DNA from: an uncultured Selenomonadales bacterium
GTDB taxonomy: Bacteria > Bacillota > Negativicutes > Acidaminococcales > Acidaminococcaceae
Length of the DNA: 64,000 bases
Reading direction: 5' to 3'
Assembly: GCA_900314855.1 (NCBI GenBank)
Contig: OMWZ01000004.1
Span: 54,030-118,029 of the forward strand
Shown here in pieces: positions 43,973-53,856 of the stretch; the first letter of the stretch is position 1; every line of letters starts with the position of its first letter. The position numbers were made by a program, and so were the translations under genes. Under the pieces are notes generated by a model. The model did no database searches, was not told the origin of the DNA, and saw only the letters and a list, made by a program, of their open reading frames with translations.

Positions 43973-44734
43973 ATGGCCACACGAGCGGAACGGGAGCGGG
44001 AAAAGAAAGCGAGCCTGCTCGCGGCGGCAGAGGAAGTGTTCACGAGCAAAGGGTATACGGATGCGACCCTGGACGAGATCATCAAGCTGGCCGATACGGG
44101 CAAGGGCACGGTATACCGCTATTTCGGCAACAAGGAAAATTTGTTCTACCAGCTGGTCCTGGGCAAGCACCAGGCCCTGATGGAGGATTTGTGGGCCCTG
44201 GCCCGTCGGGAAAGCTGCGGCGTGCCGGAACGGATGCGTCTCCTGAGCCGCCGCTGGCTCCGGTTCCTGACGGAAAACAAGGTCTTGTGGCCCGTCGTGG
44301 GCAACGAGATGGCGGGCATGAACAAGGGCGTCGTCGGCGACCGCCAGCCGGATGGCACCTACCGGCAGTATGTCCGCTGGGGCCCCATGCCGTCGCCGGA
44401 AAAACTGGCGGAAATGCAGCGCTATCAGGAGATGATCAACGAAGAAGCGGAGCCGCTGGCGGCCGTCTACCGCGAAGGCGTGGAGCAGGGCCTTTTCCGC
44501 CGCAGCGCCCAGCACCAGGACATTGCGTACCACCTGTTCTTCGGCATGGCCATGGTGCTCTTCCTCCACCCCGACCCGGAACGGGTCTTCCGCCGCGGCG
44601 GCCAGGGCAGCGCGGGCCTTACGCTGGACGAACTGGCGGACAACGTCATTACGCACTTTCTGTTCGGCATGGTCGATCCGGCGAAACGGGACGCCCTGGA
44701 AGTGGCCGATCATCCCTCGTCCCCCCGGGCGTGA
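43973..44734 (+). CDS. TetR-family transcriptional regulator
   Basis: Repressor-type regulator of 253 aa. The N-terminal helix-turn-helix covers about residues 12-58 (AAAEEVFTSKGYTDATLDEI and GKGTVYRYFGNKENLF), and the rest is a ligand-binding helical domain. It is long for the family, with a loop insert in the ligand domain (VVGDRQPDGTYRQYVRWGPM). It is divergent from the korDABC operon and three palindromes lie between them, so control of the oxidoreductase genes is a fair guess. The ATG has GGAGG 9 nt upstream. A TATAAT lies at about 43924-43929. Confidence 0.88.
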   Translation: MATRAEREREKKASLLAAAEEVFTSKGYTDATLDEIIKLADTGKGTVYRYFGNKENLFYQLVLGKHQALMEDLWALARRESCGVPERMRLLSRRWLRFLTENKVLWPVVGNEMAGMNKGVVGDRQPDGTYRQYVRWGPMPSPEKLAEMQRYQEMINEEAEPLAAVYREGVEQGLFRRSAQHQDIAYHLFFGMAMVLFLHPDPERVFRRGGQGSAGLTLDELADNVITHFLFGMVDPAKRDALEVADHPSSPRA

Positions 44735-44821
44735 CGCCGCGGCCCGGAAAAATCCCCGCGGGTTTCTCCGGAACAGGGCGGGCCGCCGCTTGCCATGCCC
44801 AACCAAAATTTTCCCAACAAA

Positions 44822-44864
44822 AAATTCCCCGCTGGTACCACGGACCGGTACCAGCGGGGAATTT
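44822..44864. terminator. Bidirectional terminator between tetR and metI
   Basis: An 18-bp perfect stem (44822-44839 with 44847-44864) with an A-run before it, so it serves metI on the minus strand and probably tetR on plus. Confidence 0.88.
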
Positions 44865-44870
44865 GCGTAT

Positions 44871-45533
44871 TCAGGAAATCTTGTTTTTATTGAGTTTCCG
44901 GGAAACCGTGTTGCCGATGGACTGGACGCCCTGGACGAGGACAATCAGGACGATGACCGTCGCGACCATGACATCGGTCTGGAAACGCTGGTAGCCGTAG
45001 CGGATGGCCAGGTCGCCCAGACCACCGCCGCCGAGGGCGCCGGCCATGGCGGACGCGCCGATGAGGGAAATCAGGGCGAGGGTGATGCCCAGGAAAATGG
45101 AGTGCAGCGATTCCGGCAGCATGACCTTCCAGATGATCTGCCAGGGGCTGGCCCCCATGGACTGGGCCATCTCGATGACGCCGGGATCGATTTCCAGCAT
45201 GGACGACTCAATGATACGGGCCACGAAGGGGGCGCACGTAATGGTCAGGGGCACGATGGCCGCCGTCGTGCCGATGGAAGAACCGACGACGAGGCGCGTG
45301 AAGGGGATGATGGCCACCATGAGGATAATGAAAGGAACGGACCGGATGGCGTTGACGATGGCGCCGAGGATGTTGTGGACCGGCGCGTTCGGCAAAATGT
45401 GGTCCTTCCGCGTGATAGTCAGGATGATGCCCAGGGGAATGCCGAGCAGGCAGGCGATGGCGATGGCCACGACGACCATGTAGAGGGTTTCCCCGAGGGA
45501 CGCAGCAAGTAATTCCATGAGATTATCCGACAT
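44871..45533 (-). CDS. metI: Methionine ABC transporter permease
   Basis: Inner-membrane permease of 220 aa with about five helices. It has the MetI pattern IGTTAAIVPLTITCAPFVARIIESSMLEID and the EAA-type coupling loop EMAQSMGASPWQIIWKVMLPES. It overlaps metN by 11 bp, so translation is coupled. The substrate-binding lipoprotein MetQ is not next to it, so it is encoded elsewhere or the pair works with a distant binding protein. Confidence 0.9.
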   Translation of the reverse strand: MSDNLMELLAASLGETLYMVVVAIAIACLLGIPLGIILTITRKDHILPNAPVHNILGAIVNAIRSVPFIILMVAIIPFTRLVVGSSIGTTAAIVPLTITCAPFVARIIESSMLEIDPGVIEMAQSMGASPWQIIWKVMLPESLHSIFLGITLALISLIGASAMAGALGGGGLGDLAIRYGYQRFQTDVMVATVIVLIVLVQGVQSIGNTVSRKLNKNKIS

Positions 45534-46593
45534 AGCCGAGTACCTCCCGTTTTACATGAACTGATTCCAGATAGGCGAGGGATTGGCGGATCGCGTCTTC
45601 TCCCCCGATGACTTCGACGAGCAGCGTGCCGTAGGGCGCGTCCTTCAGGTAGTCGACTTTGCCCGAGAGGATATTCACGTCGACGCCGAACTTTTTAATG
45701 ATCGTCGATACGACGGGCTGGTACGCGTCCGCCGTGCCATCCTTCGTTTCCGGCGCGTCGGGATCGCTCAGGAACTCCAGGTTCACAATGAGCTTGGCGC
45801 CGGGGAAATAGGACTGCTTCACCCGGTCCTTCCGGAACAGGGGCGGGAGCTTGATGTCGTTGACCGTCCGGACGAATTCCTTCGTCGTATCCTGCTGGGG
45901 ATTGGTGAACACGCGGTACATGGACCCTTCTTCGAGGATGTTTCCGTTTTCGATGACGGCCACACGGTCGCAGATTTCCTTGACCACTTCCATCTGGTGG
46001 GTAATGAGGACGATGGTCAGGTTCAGCTTCCGGTTGATGTCCTTCAGCAGGGCCAGGATGGACTGGGTCGTCTGGGGATCCAGGGCGCTCGTCGCCTCGT
46101 CGGACAGGAGCACCTTCGGATTGGACGCTAGGGCGCGGGCGATGCCGACACGCTGTTTCTGGCCGCCCGAAAGCTGGCTCGGATAGTAGTCTTTGCGGGT
46201 ATCCAGCTGGACCAGTTTCAGGAGCTCGGCCACGCGGACCCGGATCTGGTCTTTCGGCAGGCCCTGGATTTCCAGGGGGAACGCCACGTTTTCCTCGACC
46301 GTGCGGCTGGCCAGCAGGTTGAAGTGCTGGAAGATCATGCCGATGTTCTGGCGGGCCTTGCGCAGGGCCGCGCCGGAGAGGGCCGTCATTTCCTGCCCGT
46401 CCACGAAGACCTGGCCGCCCGTGGGCACTTCCAGCATGTTGATGCAGCGGATGAGCGTCGATTTGCCGGCGCCGGACAATCCGATGATGCCGAAAATCTC
46501 ACCGTCCCGGATTTCCAGGTTGGTCTTTTTCAGGGCCTCGATGTTGCCGGCCTTGCTGTAGTAGGTTTTTTCCACGTTGACGAGCTGAATCAT
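45523..46593 (-). CDS. metN: Methionine ABC transporter ATP-binding protein
   Basis: Methionine import ATPase of 356 aa. Walker A is IGLSGAGKST, signature [15 protein letters not shown], Walker B LLSDEATSALDP. The C-terminal ACT-like NIL domain (about residues 265-356), which binds methionine and shuts transport down, is present, so feedback inhibition is expected. It begins with MIQLVNVEKTYYSKAG; a longer start (ATG 28 codons upstream) is poorly supported. An S-box or other methionine riboswitch is not visible in the leader. Confidence 0.93.
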   Translation of the reverse strand: MIQLVNVEKTYYSKAGNIEALKKTNLEIRDGEIFGIIGLSGAGKSTLIRCINMLEVPTGGQVFVDGQEMTALSGAALRKARQNIGMIFQHFNLLASRTVEENVAFPLEIQGLPKDQIRVRVAELLKLVQLDTRKDYYPSQLSGGQKQRVGIARALASNPKVLLSDEATSALDPQTTQSILALLKDINRKLNLTIVLITHQMEVVKEICDRVAVIENGNILEEGSMYRVFTNPQQDTTKEFVRTVNDIKLPPLFRKDRVKQSYFPGAKLIVNLEFLSDPDAPETKDGTADAYQPVVSTIIKKFGVDVNILSGKVDYLKDAPYGTLLVEVIGGEDAIRQSLAYLESVHVKREVLGYVG

Positions 46594-46676
46594 AAGTACT
46601 CGACATCCTTCCATGTGTACACAAATGTTTTTTATATACCTTCTATTAATAGGAAATAATACAATTAATCTACACA

Positions 46677-46745
46677 ATCATACTTTAAGAACTATAACTT
46701 GTCAATTAAAAAATAATTGACTTTCACAAAATAAAGTGATAAATT
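46677..46745. promoter_or_regulatory. Divergent promoters of metN and yerC sharing a palindrome
   Basis: Minus: TTGACA (46705-46700), 17 bp, TATGAT (46682-46677). Plus: TTGACT (46717-46722), 17 bp, TAAATT (46740-46745). Between the -35 elements lies GTCAATTA, five A, TAATTGAC (46701-46721), an inverted repeat that overlaps both -35 boxes. Confidence 0.7.
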
Positions 46746-46823
46746 AATAAATACGAAAAATATTTTGTGGTTCTTTTTTCATTTCCGCCTGGGGTACAGG
46801 ACAATCTACAGCAGGAGGCCATC

Positions 46824-47204
46824 ATGTCCGAAAAAATCGAGAACAAATTGACGGAACAGCTTTGCAAGGCCATCTTATCCCTGAAGACGACGCAGGAAGT
46901 GTCCCATTTCCTGGAAGATGTGTGCACCATCAGCGAGTATCGCGCCCTGGCGCAGCGCTTCGAAGTGGCGCGTCTCCTGGACGAGGGCATCAAGTACGAG
47001 GATATCGTTGCCCGGACGGGGGCCAGCACGGCGACCATTTCGCGGGTCAAACGGTGTCTGGTCTACGGGCAGGACGGCTATTTGACGGCGCTGGCGAACC
47101 TCAAGGAGGGGCAGTCCGAGAGCCGGCCGCCCCGGATGCAGCGCAAGGTTCAATTTGAAAAGGAAAGGGCCGAATTGAAACGGCAGGTACAGGATTATGA
47201 CTGA
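46824..47204 (+). CDS. yerC: YerC/TrpR-family transcriptional regulator of the his operon
   Basis: A TrpR-superfamily DNA-binding protein of 126 aa. The helix-turn-helix is in the region ARLLDEGIKYEDIVARTGASTATISRVKRCL (about residues 55-85). In Firmicutes YerC-type proteins are linked by genome context to histidine genes, and here it is the first gene of the his operon, overlapping hisZ by 8 bp. It probably represses the operon when histidine is present; that role is inferred. The palindrome upstream is the likely binding site. The CAGGAGG ribosome-binding site is strong. Confidence 0.86.
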   Translation: MSEKIENKLTEQLCKAILSLKTTQEVSHFLEDVCTISEYRALAQRFEVARLLDEGIKYEDIVARTGASTATISRVKRCLVYGQDGYLTALANLKEGQSESRPPRMQRKVQFEKERAELKRQVQDYD

Positions 47205-48381
47205 TTCGATTTTACGCGTGCCGTACGGCACGAGGGATATCCTTCCCGGGGAAGGGGCCCTGCGGCAGCGGCTGGAAACCCGCATCGGGCGCCTTTTCGC
47301 CGCCTGGGGCTACGACGAAGTGGACACGCCTACTTTTGAATATGCCGACACCTTCGCCATGACCGGCGACCGGGACCAGACCGCTTTCCGGTTCCTGGAC
47401 CGTCGCGGCCGGACGCTGATGCTGCGCACGGATATGACGGCGCCCATCGCCCGCATGGTGGCGACGCGGTTCCGGCACCACCGGGGGGTCAAACGCCTGT
47501 CCTACCGGTCGCACCTCTTCCGTTACGAAGAGGCCCAGGCCGGCCGCCAGTGCGAATTTACGCAGTGCGGCATTGAAATGATGGGGGCGGACGGCGCCGA
47601 AGCGGATGCCGAAGTGATCGCCCTGGCCGTGCAGACCCTGCTGGACGCGGGCCTGCAGGACTTTACCCTCAGCTTGGGGCAGATGGAGTTCATCAACGGC
47701 CTGCTCGAGGCGGCGGCCTTGTCGGACGACGAAGCGCGGGCGGTCAAGCAGTGTCTCATGAAGCGGGATGTGGTGGGCCTCGGCGAAGTCGTGGACGCCG
47801 CGGGAATCCCGACCCAGCTGGCGGCGGTCTTTAAGGACCTGCTTTACCTCCACGGCGGGGTGGACCTTCTGCGGGAGTTGCAGGACCGCGTCCTGAGCCG
47901 CCGCTGCTGGGACGCCCTGGAAAACCTGCGCCGCATTTACGACTTGTGCGACGCCTACGGGGTGGCGTCTTACCTGAGCTTTGACCTGGGCCTGACGCGC
48001 AGCCTCGATTACTATACGGGGATGCTCTTCGAAGGCTATGCCGCTGGCATGGGCTATTCCGTCATCGGCGGCGGGCGCTACGATACGCTCATGCAGCAGT
48101 TCGGGCCGCCCTGTCCTGCCACGGGCTTCGCCCTAGGCATGGAACGCCTTGTCCTGACGCTGCAGCGGCAGCGGGGCCTGGAACAGGCCGATTTGCCTGT
48201 GCCGCCGTCCCTCTTCCTGGCCTACGCGCCGGGGCAGACTGCCGCGGCCATCCGCCTGGCGGGGGAACTGCGCGGCCAGGGGCAGCGCGTGAAACTGGCC
48301 ACGTGGCCCATGACGGAGGCCGAAGCCGCCGCCCAGGCCCGGGCCAACCAGTGCGAAGATTTCCGGTTTGTGGAGGAGTGA
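47197..48381 (+). CDS. hisZ: ATP phosphoribosyltransferase regulatory subunit (HisRS-like)
   Basis: A HisRS paralogue of 394 aa that has lost tRNA charging and activates the short HisG. It keeps the class II synthetase fold with motif 2 (YRSHLFRYEEAQAGRQCEFTQCG) and the GLTRSLDYYTG segment, but lacks the HisRS anticodon-binding domain as normal for HisZ. The C-terminal region is short. It is directly followed by hisG. Confidence 0.93.
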   Translation: MTDSILRVPYGTRDILPGEGALRQRLETRIGRLFAAWGYDEVDTPTFEYADTFAMTGDRDQTAFRFLDRRGRTLMLRTDMTAPIARMVATRFRHHRGVKRLSYRSHLFRYEEAQAGRQCEFTQCGIEMMGADGAEADAEVIALAVQTLLDAGLQDFTLSLGQMEFINGLLEAAALSDDEARAVKQCLMKRDVVGLGEVVDAAGIPTQLAAVFKDLLYLHGGVDLLRELQDRVLSRRCWDALENLRRIYDLCDAYGVASYLSFDLGLTRSLDYYTGMLFEGYAAGMGYSVIGGGRYDTLMQQFGPPCPATGFALGMERLVLTLQRQRGLEQADLPVPPSLFLAYAPGQTAAAIRLAGELRGQGQRVKLATWPMTEAEAAAQARANQCEDFRFVEE

Positions 48382-48385
48382 GCCG

Positions 48386-49033
48386 ATGAACGATTATATT
48401 ACCATTGCCCTGCCCAAGGGCAAACTCTTCCGGCGGAGCCGGGACCTGCTGGCCCAGGTCGGCTGGGATGCCGAAGGCGTGTCGGAAGATTCGCGGAAGC
48501 TGGTCCTGACCAACGAGGAAAAGAAAATCCGTTTTATCATCACGAAAACCGTCGATTTGCCGACGTATGTGGAATATGGCGCGGCGGACATCGGTTTTAT
48601 CGGCAAGGATGTCCTCCTGGAAGAGAATAAAGATGTCTACGAGCTGCTGGACCTGGGGTATGGGAAATGCCATCTCATGATGGCCGTTCCCGAAGCGAAG
48701 GTCCGTCCCGATATGGCGGACTACGCCCACCTGCGCGTGGCCACCAAGTATCCCCGCTGCGCGAAGCGCTTTTTCGATTCCCAGGGAATCCAGATGGATA
48801 TCGTCAAGCTGAACGGGTCCATCGAACTGGGGCCCCTGATCGGCCTGGCGGAATGTATCGTCGATATCGTCGAAACGGGGACGACCATCCGGGAAAACAA
48901 GCTGTGCGAAGTCGCGCGGATTTTTACGTCCACGGCGCGGCTCATTGCCAACCCCGTGAGCTTTAAATTGAAATTCGACCGGCTGCACGGCCTTGTGCAG
49001 GACCTGCAGCAGGCATTGGAGGCGGAAAAATGA
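48386..49033 (+). CDS. hisG: ATP phosphoribosyltransferase, short form
   Basis: First step of histidine synthesis: ATP plus PRPP to phosphoribosyl-ATP. At 215 aa this is the short form without the C-terminal regulatory domain, so it needs HisZ, which is encoded just upstream. Diagnostic is the ITIALPKGKLF start, and the PRPP loop EC(I)VDIVETGTT. The ATG was chosen because GGAGGA lies 8 nt upstream. Confidence 0.96.
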   Translation: MNDYITIALPKGKLFRRSRDLLAQVGWDAEGVSEDSRKLVLTNEEKKIRFIITKTVDLPTYVEYGAADIGFIGKDVLLEENKDVYELLDLGYGKCHLMMAVPEAKVRPDMADYAHLRVATKYPRCAKRFFDSQGIQMDIVKLNGSIELGPLIGLAECIVDIVETGTTIRENKLCEVARIFTSTARLIANPVSFKLKFDRLHGLVQDLQQALEAEK

Positions 49034-50385
49034 AAATTACAGACGCAAGGAACCGGAGCGCCGCCGACATCGCGGCCCTCCTGAAAAAAACGGCTTTTGA
49101 CGAACAGGAACTGGCGCCGCGCGTGCAGGCGGCCTGCGACGCCATGTGGGGCGAGCGCCTGACGGCGGCGCAGATCGTGGACCGCATCGTCGACGGTGTC
49201 CGCCACGGCGGGGATGAGCGGCTGCTCTACTTTACGAATACCATCGACCGCGCCGGCCTGACGGCGGAAACCCTGCGCGTGACGGAGAAGGAGTTCGACG
49301 AAGCGCGGACCTTCGTGGATCCCGCCGTCGTCGACGCCATTACGCGGGCCATTGCCAACGTGAAAAGCTTCCATGAGGAGCAGATGCCCCGGTCGTGGTT
49401 CACGAACCGGGCCCACGGCAGCCTCCTGGGCCAGAAGATCACGCCCGTGGACAGTGTGGGCATCTATGTGCCCGGCGGCACGGCGGCGTATCCGTCGTCG
49501 GTCATTATGAACGCCGTGCCGGCCAAGGTCGCCGGCGTGCCGCGCATCGTTATGGCCGCCCCGCCCGGCAAGGACGGGAAATTGAATCCCTACGTCCTCG
49601 TGACGGCGGAAAAGATCGGCATCACGGAAATCTACAAGATGGGCGGCGCCCAGGCCATTGCCGCCCTGGCGTTCGGCACGGAAACGGTCCCGAAAGTCAG
49701 CAAGATCACGGGGCCGGGGAACCTTTTCGTGACGCTGGCGAAAAAAGCGGTATACGGCCATGTGGACATCGACATGCTCGCCGGTCCCTCGGAAATCCTC
49801 ATCGTCGCCGACGAGACGGCCAATCCGGTCTACCTAGCGGCGGACCTCCTGAGCCAGGCCGAACACGATCCCCTGGCGTCGGCCATCCTCATTACGGACA
49901 GCGAGCGCGTCGCCCGCGCCGTCGCCACGGAAGTGGAAACCCAGCTGAAGGAACTGCCCCGCGAGGAGATTGCCGCGGCGTCCCTGCAGAACATGGGCAA
50001 GATCATCCTGGCGAAGGACATGGACACGGTCGTCGCCATGGCCAACCTGAGCGCGCCGGAACATTTGGAAGTCATGACGAAGGAGCCGTTCCACCTGCTG
50101 CCGCTCCTGCGCAATTGCGGCGCCCTCTTCCTGGGCGCGGATTCGCCGGAACCGCTGGGCGATTACTTTGCCGGCCCGAACCATGTGCTGCCTACAGGCG
50201 GGACGGCCAAGTTCTACAGCGTCCTCAATGTGGAGACGTTCCTGAAAAAGACGAGCATCATCGCCTATACGCACGAGGACCTCATGGAAGCGGCCGACGA
50301 TGTCATCGCCATGGCCGAGGCCGAAGGCCTGCGCGCCCATGCCAACGCCATCCGGAAACGCAAGGAAGCGGACCGGAAAAAGTAA
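49030..50385 (+). CDS. hisD: Histidinol dehydrogenase
   Basis: Catalyses the last two steps of histidine synthesis (histidinol to histidine, NAD+). It has 451 aa, slightly longer than the usual 430. The motifs are [23 protein letters not shown], the [16 protein letters not shown] region, the [16 protein letters not shown] segment with a metal ligand, and the C-terminal [25 protein letters not shown]. It overlaps hisG by 4 bp (ATGA). Confidence 0.96.
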   Translation: MKITDARNRSAADIAALLKKTAFDEQELAPRVQAACDAMWGERLTAAQIVDRIVDGVRHGGDERLLYFTNTIDRAGLTAETLRVTEKEFDEARTFVDPAVVDAITRAIANVKSFHEEQMPRSWFTNRAHGSLLGQKITPVDSVGIYVPGGTAAYPSSVIMNAVPAKVAGVPRIVMAAPPGKDGKLNPYVLVTAEKIGITEIYKMGGAQAIAALAFGTETVPKVSKITGPGNLFVTLAKKAVYGHVDIDMLAGPSEILIVADETANPVYLAADLLSQAEHDPLASAILITDSERVARAVATEVETQLKELPREEIAAASLQNMGKIILAKDMDTVVAMANLSAPEHLEVMTKEPFHLLPLLRNCGALFLGADSPEPLGDYFAGPNHVLPTGGTAKFYSVLNVETFLKKTSIIAYTHEDLMEAADDVIAMAEAEGLRAHANAIRKRKEADRKK

Positions 50386-50470
50386 GAAAGACCAGGTGCG
50401 CCCGCCCCTGCGGCGCCGGTGGGAACCTTCCCGGCCCCGGCGCGGGCCCCTGTCAGGAAAGGAATCGATT

Positions 50471-51682
50471 ATGGCTGATTTTAGTGTCCGCCACAGCCTG
50501 GCGGATTTGGAAGAATACGAAGTGGAAACCATTGACGCCGACATTGTCGTCAACGCCAATGAGTCCAATTATCCCCTGCCGGCGGTGGTGCGGCAGGACA
50601 TCGCCGCGCGCATGCAGGACTTTTCCTACAACCGCTACCCGCCCATGAAGTGCGAAACCCTGTGCGCCCTCCTGGCGGAGCAGCTCGGCATCGATACGGA
50701 CAAGGTGCGTGTCGGCAATGGGTCCAGCGAGCTCCTGCAGATGGCCTGCTATGCCTTCGGCGGGGCCGGCAGGAAAATTGCCGTGCCGTATCCGTCGTTC
50801 TCCATGTACGGCGTGTACGCCCAAATGTCCGACAGCGAGGTTCTCCACTATCCCCTGACGGTGGATGGGTATCTTGACGCCGACGCGGTGCTGCGGTTCT
50901 GCCGCGACGAGCAGCCGGACCTGCTGATCCTCAACAACCCGAACAACCCGACGGGCAACTACAATCCCCTGCCCGTCGTGGAAGCGATCATTGCCGGCGC
51001 CGGCTGCCCCGTCATCGTGGATGAGGCCTATATGGAGTTCGCCAAGGGGGACGGCGTGGATCCCCGGGACCTGCGGCCCCTGGGCCAGCTGAAACTCGTC
51101 GTCGGGTCCGCCCTGGCTTTGCTTCACAAGTACAGCAATTTCCTGGTCTACCGGACCTTTTCCAAGGCTTACAGCATGGCCGGGCTGCGCGTCGGCTATG
51201 CCGTGGGGAGCAGCCTGATGACGAAAATCCTCGGCAAGACTCTCCTGCCGTACCATGTCAACGGCTATTCCCTGTTGTGCGCCATGGCCTGCCTGACCCA
51301 CCGCGACGCCTTCGCGCCGCAAATCGGGGAAATCCGGGACCAGCGCGATTTGATGGCCCAGAACCTGGAGGACATGGGCATGCAGGTCTGGCCGTCGCAG
51401 ACGAACTTCCTCTGCTACCGTCCGGCCGGGCGCCTGCAGGAACTGCTGGCCCGGGCCTACGACCAAAAGTACGGGCCCAATAACCTGAGCCAGCCGTCGA
51501 AGGCCGGCAAGTACCTGTTCAAGGCCCTGCTGGAAGACAAGATTTTGCTCCGTGATTTTACGGAACACCCGGCCCTCCCGGGCTGTCTGCGCCAATCCGT
51601 CGGCTTGCCCGGCGAGAACGCCGTCGTCCTGGGCAAGCTGCGGGCGTTGTGCCGCGCCATCGTGGGAAACGAGGAGATTTGA
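50471..51682 (+). CDS. hisC: Histidinol-phosphate aminotransferase
   Basis: PLP-dependent transaminase (403 aa) for the histidinol-phosphate step. The PLP Lys lies in YRTFSKAYSMAGLRVGYAVG. VGNGSSELLQMACYAFGG binds the PLP phosphate region and NNPNNPTGNYNP holds the Asn. It is about 50 residues longer than most HisC, with an insert near the end (about residues 320-350, including YDQKYGPNNLSQPSKAGKYL). The longer frame upstream was rejected. The ATG at 50471 has AGGAAAGGAA upstream. Confidence 0.92.
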   Translation: MADFSVRHSLADLEEYEVETIDADIVVNANESNYPLPAVVRQDIAARMQDFSYNRYPPMKCETLCALLAEQLGIDTDKVRVGNGSSELLQMACYAFGGAGRKIAVPYPSFSMYGVYAQMSDSEVLHYPLTVDGYLDADAVLRFCRDEQPDLLILNNPNNPTGNYNPLPVVEAIIAGAGCPVIVDEAYMEFAKGDGVDPRDLRPLGQLKLVVGSALALLHKYSNFLVYRTFSKAYSMAGLRVGYAVGSSLMTKILGKTLLPYHVNGYSLLCAMACLTHRDAFAPQIGEIRDQRDLMAQNLEDMGMQVWPSQTNFLCYRPAGRLQELLARAYDQKYGPNNLSQPSKAGKYLFKALLEDKILLRDFTEHPALPGCLRQSVGLPGENAVVLGKLRALCRAIVGNEEI

Positions 51683-51683
51683 C

Positions 51684-52277
<594 letters not shown>

Positions 52278-52333
52278 ACCCTGTCCCTTCGGGGGCAGGC
52301 CAGGGGCAACGCGAATTTTAACGGGAGGTCCCT

Positions 52334-52939
52334 ATGACAACACCAGTGATTATCGTCGATTACGGCCTGGGCAACCTGCACAGCGTGCGCAAAGCTGTCG
52401 CTGCGGCAGGCGGCGAGCCTGTCGTCACGGCCGACGCCGCCGTCGTGGCGGCCGCGGATAAGGTGCTCCTGCCCGGCGTCGGCGCTTTCGGCGACTGTAT
52501 GCGGAACCTGCGGCAGTCCGGCCTGATTCCGGTGCTGCGGAAACACATCCGCCGCGACAAGCCCTTCCTGGGCATCTGCCTGGGCATGCAGGTCCTGTTC
52601 GAGGAAAGCGAGGAATCGCCCGGCGTCCCGGGCCTGGGCATTTTCCCGGGCAAGGTGATCCGGATCCCTACGGCACTGAAAATCCCCCACATGGGCTGGA
52701 ACAGCCTGGCACTGCGGACGCCCTGTCCCTTGTTGGCGGACGCCGGGGGGCAGTACGTCTACTTTGTCCACAGCTACTGCTGTGAGCCCGCCGACCGGTC
52801 CCTCGTGACGGCCGTGGCGGAGTACGGATACCCCATCGTGGCTTCCGTGGCGCGGGGCAACGTCATGGGGTTCCAGTTCCATCCGGAAAAATCCAGCGCC
52901 GTCGGCCTGGCGATGCTGCGCCGGCTCGTGGAGCTGTGA
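52334..52939 (+). CDS. hisH: Imidazole glycerol phosphate synthase, glutaminase subunit
   Basis: Provides ammonia from glutamine to HisF. Of 201 aa. The catalytic Cys is in FLGICLGMQ, with His and Glu in GFQFHPEKS. The N-terminal VDYGLGNLHSV and PGVGAFGDCM segments are standard. It is separated from hisA by about 100 bp with no gene. Confidence 0.96.
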   Translation: MTTPVIIVDYGLGNLHSVRKAVAAAGGEPVVTADAAVVAAADKVLLPGVGAFGDCMRNLRQSGLIPVLRKHIRRDKPFLGICLGMQVLFEESEESPGVPGLGIFPGKVIRIPTALKIPHMGWNSLALRTPCPLLADAGGQYVYFVHSYCCEPADRSLVTAVAEYGYPIVASVARGNVMGFQFHPEKSSAVGLAMLRRLVEL

Positions 52940-53042
52940 GGAGGGAACTTGCCGGGATTGCCTGCGGAATCGCGGCAACGGATCGCCATGACGGGAAGAA
53001 AAGGAAAGCGGCACGGAAACGCCGTGCAAAAGGAGTGTTCTG

Positions 53043-53774
53043 ATGATTATCTTTCCGGCCATTGACCTGCGGGGCGGCAAATGCGTGCGCCTTGTGGAAG
53101 GCCGTTTTGACAAGGAAACCATATACGCCGACGACCCGGCGGAAATGGCTGCCCGGTTCCGCGAAGTCGGCGCCGCGTGGCTCCACGTGGTCGATCTGGA
53201 CGGTGCCCTGGCCGGCGAAAGCCGCAACCGGGACGTCATCCGCCGCATCCTGGCCCAGGCCGGCCCCGTGCGTGTCGAAGTCGGCGGCGGCATCCGCTCC
53301 CTGGAGGCGGCGGCGGCCCTGCTGGACATGGGCGTGTCCCGCGTCATCCTGGGCAGCCTGGCCGCCCGCGATCCCAAGGCCGCGCAAGCCATCGCCCGGG
53401 CTTTTCCGGGCCAGGTCGTGGCCGGCATCGACGCCAAAAACGGCATGGTTGCCGTGGACGGCTGGGGCGTGAGCGGCGGCATGCATTACCTGGATTTGGG
53501 CCAAGCCATGGCCGACATCGGCATTGAACATATCATTTTTACGGATATCAGCCGCGACGGCAGGCTGGAAGGACTCAACGTGGACGCCACGGCCGAACTG
53601 GCCCGCGTGTCCGGCGTGAAAGTCATCGCGTCCGGCGGCGTGGCCGGCCTCGACGACATCCACCGCGCCAAAGCGCACGAAGGCGACGGTATCGAAGGCG
53701 TCATCATCGGCAAAGCCCTCTATACGGGCCGCGTGGATCTGTCCGCCGCCCTGGCGGCCGCGGCAGGAAAGTGA
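53043..53774 (+). CDS. hisA: ProFAR isomerase (phosphoribosylformimino-AICAR-phosphate isomerase)
   Basis: A TIM barrel isomerase of 243 aa. Begins IIFPAIDLRGGKCVRLVEG (catalytic Asp), has AWLHVVDLDGA, VGGGIRS, and the second half with TDISRDGRLEGLN and ASGGVAGLDDI. It is the common substrate feeder of HisHF. The two halves of the barrel each have the phosphate-binding GG motifs. Confidence 0.96.
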   Translation: MIIFPAIDLRGGKCVRLVEGRFDKETIYADDPAEMAARFREVGAAWLHVVDLDGALAGESRNRDVIRRILAQAGPVRVEVGGGIRSLEAAAALLDMGVSRVILGSLAARDPKAAQAIARAFPGQVVAGIDAKNGMVAVDGWGVSGGMHYLDLGQAMADIGIEHIIFTDISRDGRLEGLNVDATAELARVSGVKVIASGGVAGLDDIHRAKAHEGDGIEGVIIGKALYTGRVDLSAALAAAAGK

Positions 53775-53856
53775 CCGCCGCCCCCGGTGGCCGCGCGTCG
53801 TTCCGCCTTCCCGCGGAAACGCCGGCTTTCAAGTGAGAGGATAGGAGGTAGGTCCC

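Noticed and set aside
46594..46823. S-box or other methionine riboswitch in the metN leader
   Set aside because: The leader is short and AT-rich, and no conserved SAM-riboswitch core or terminator was seen.
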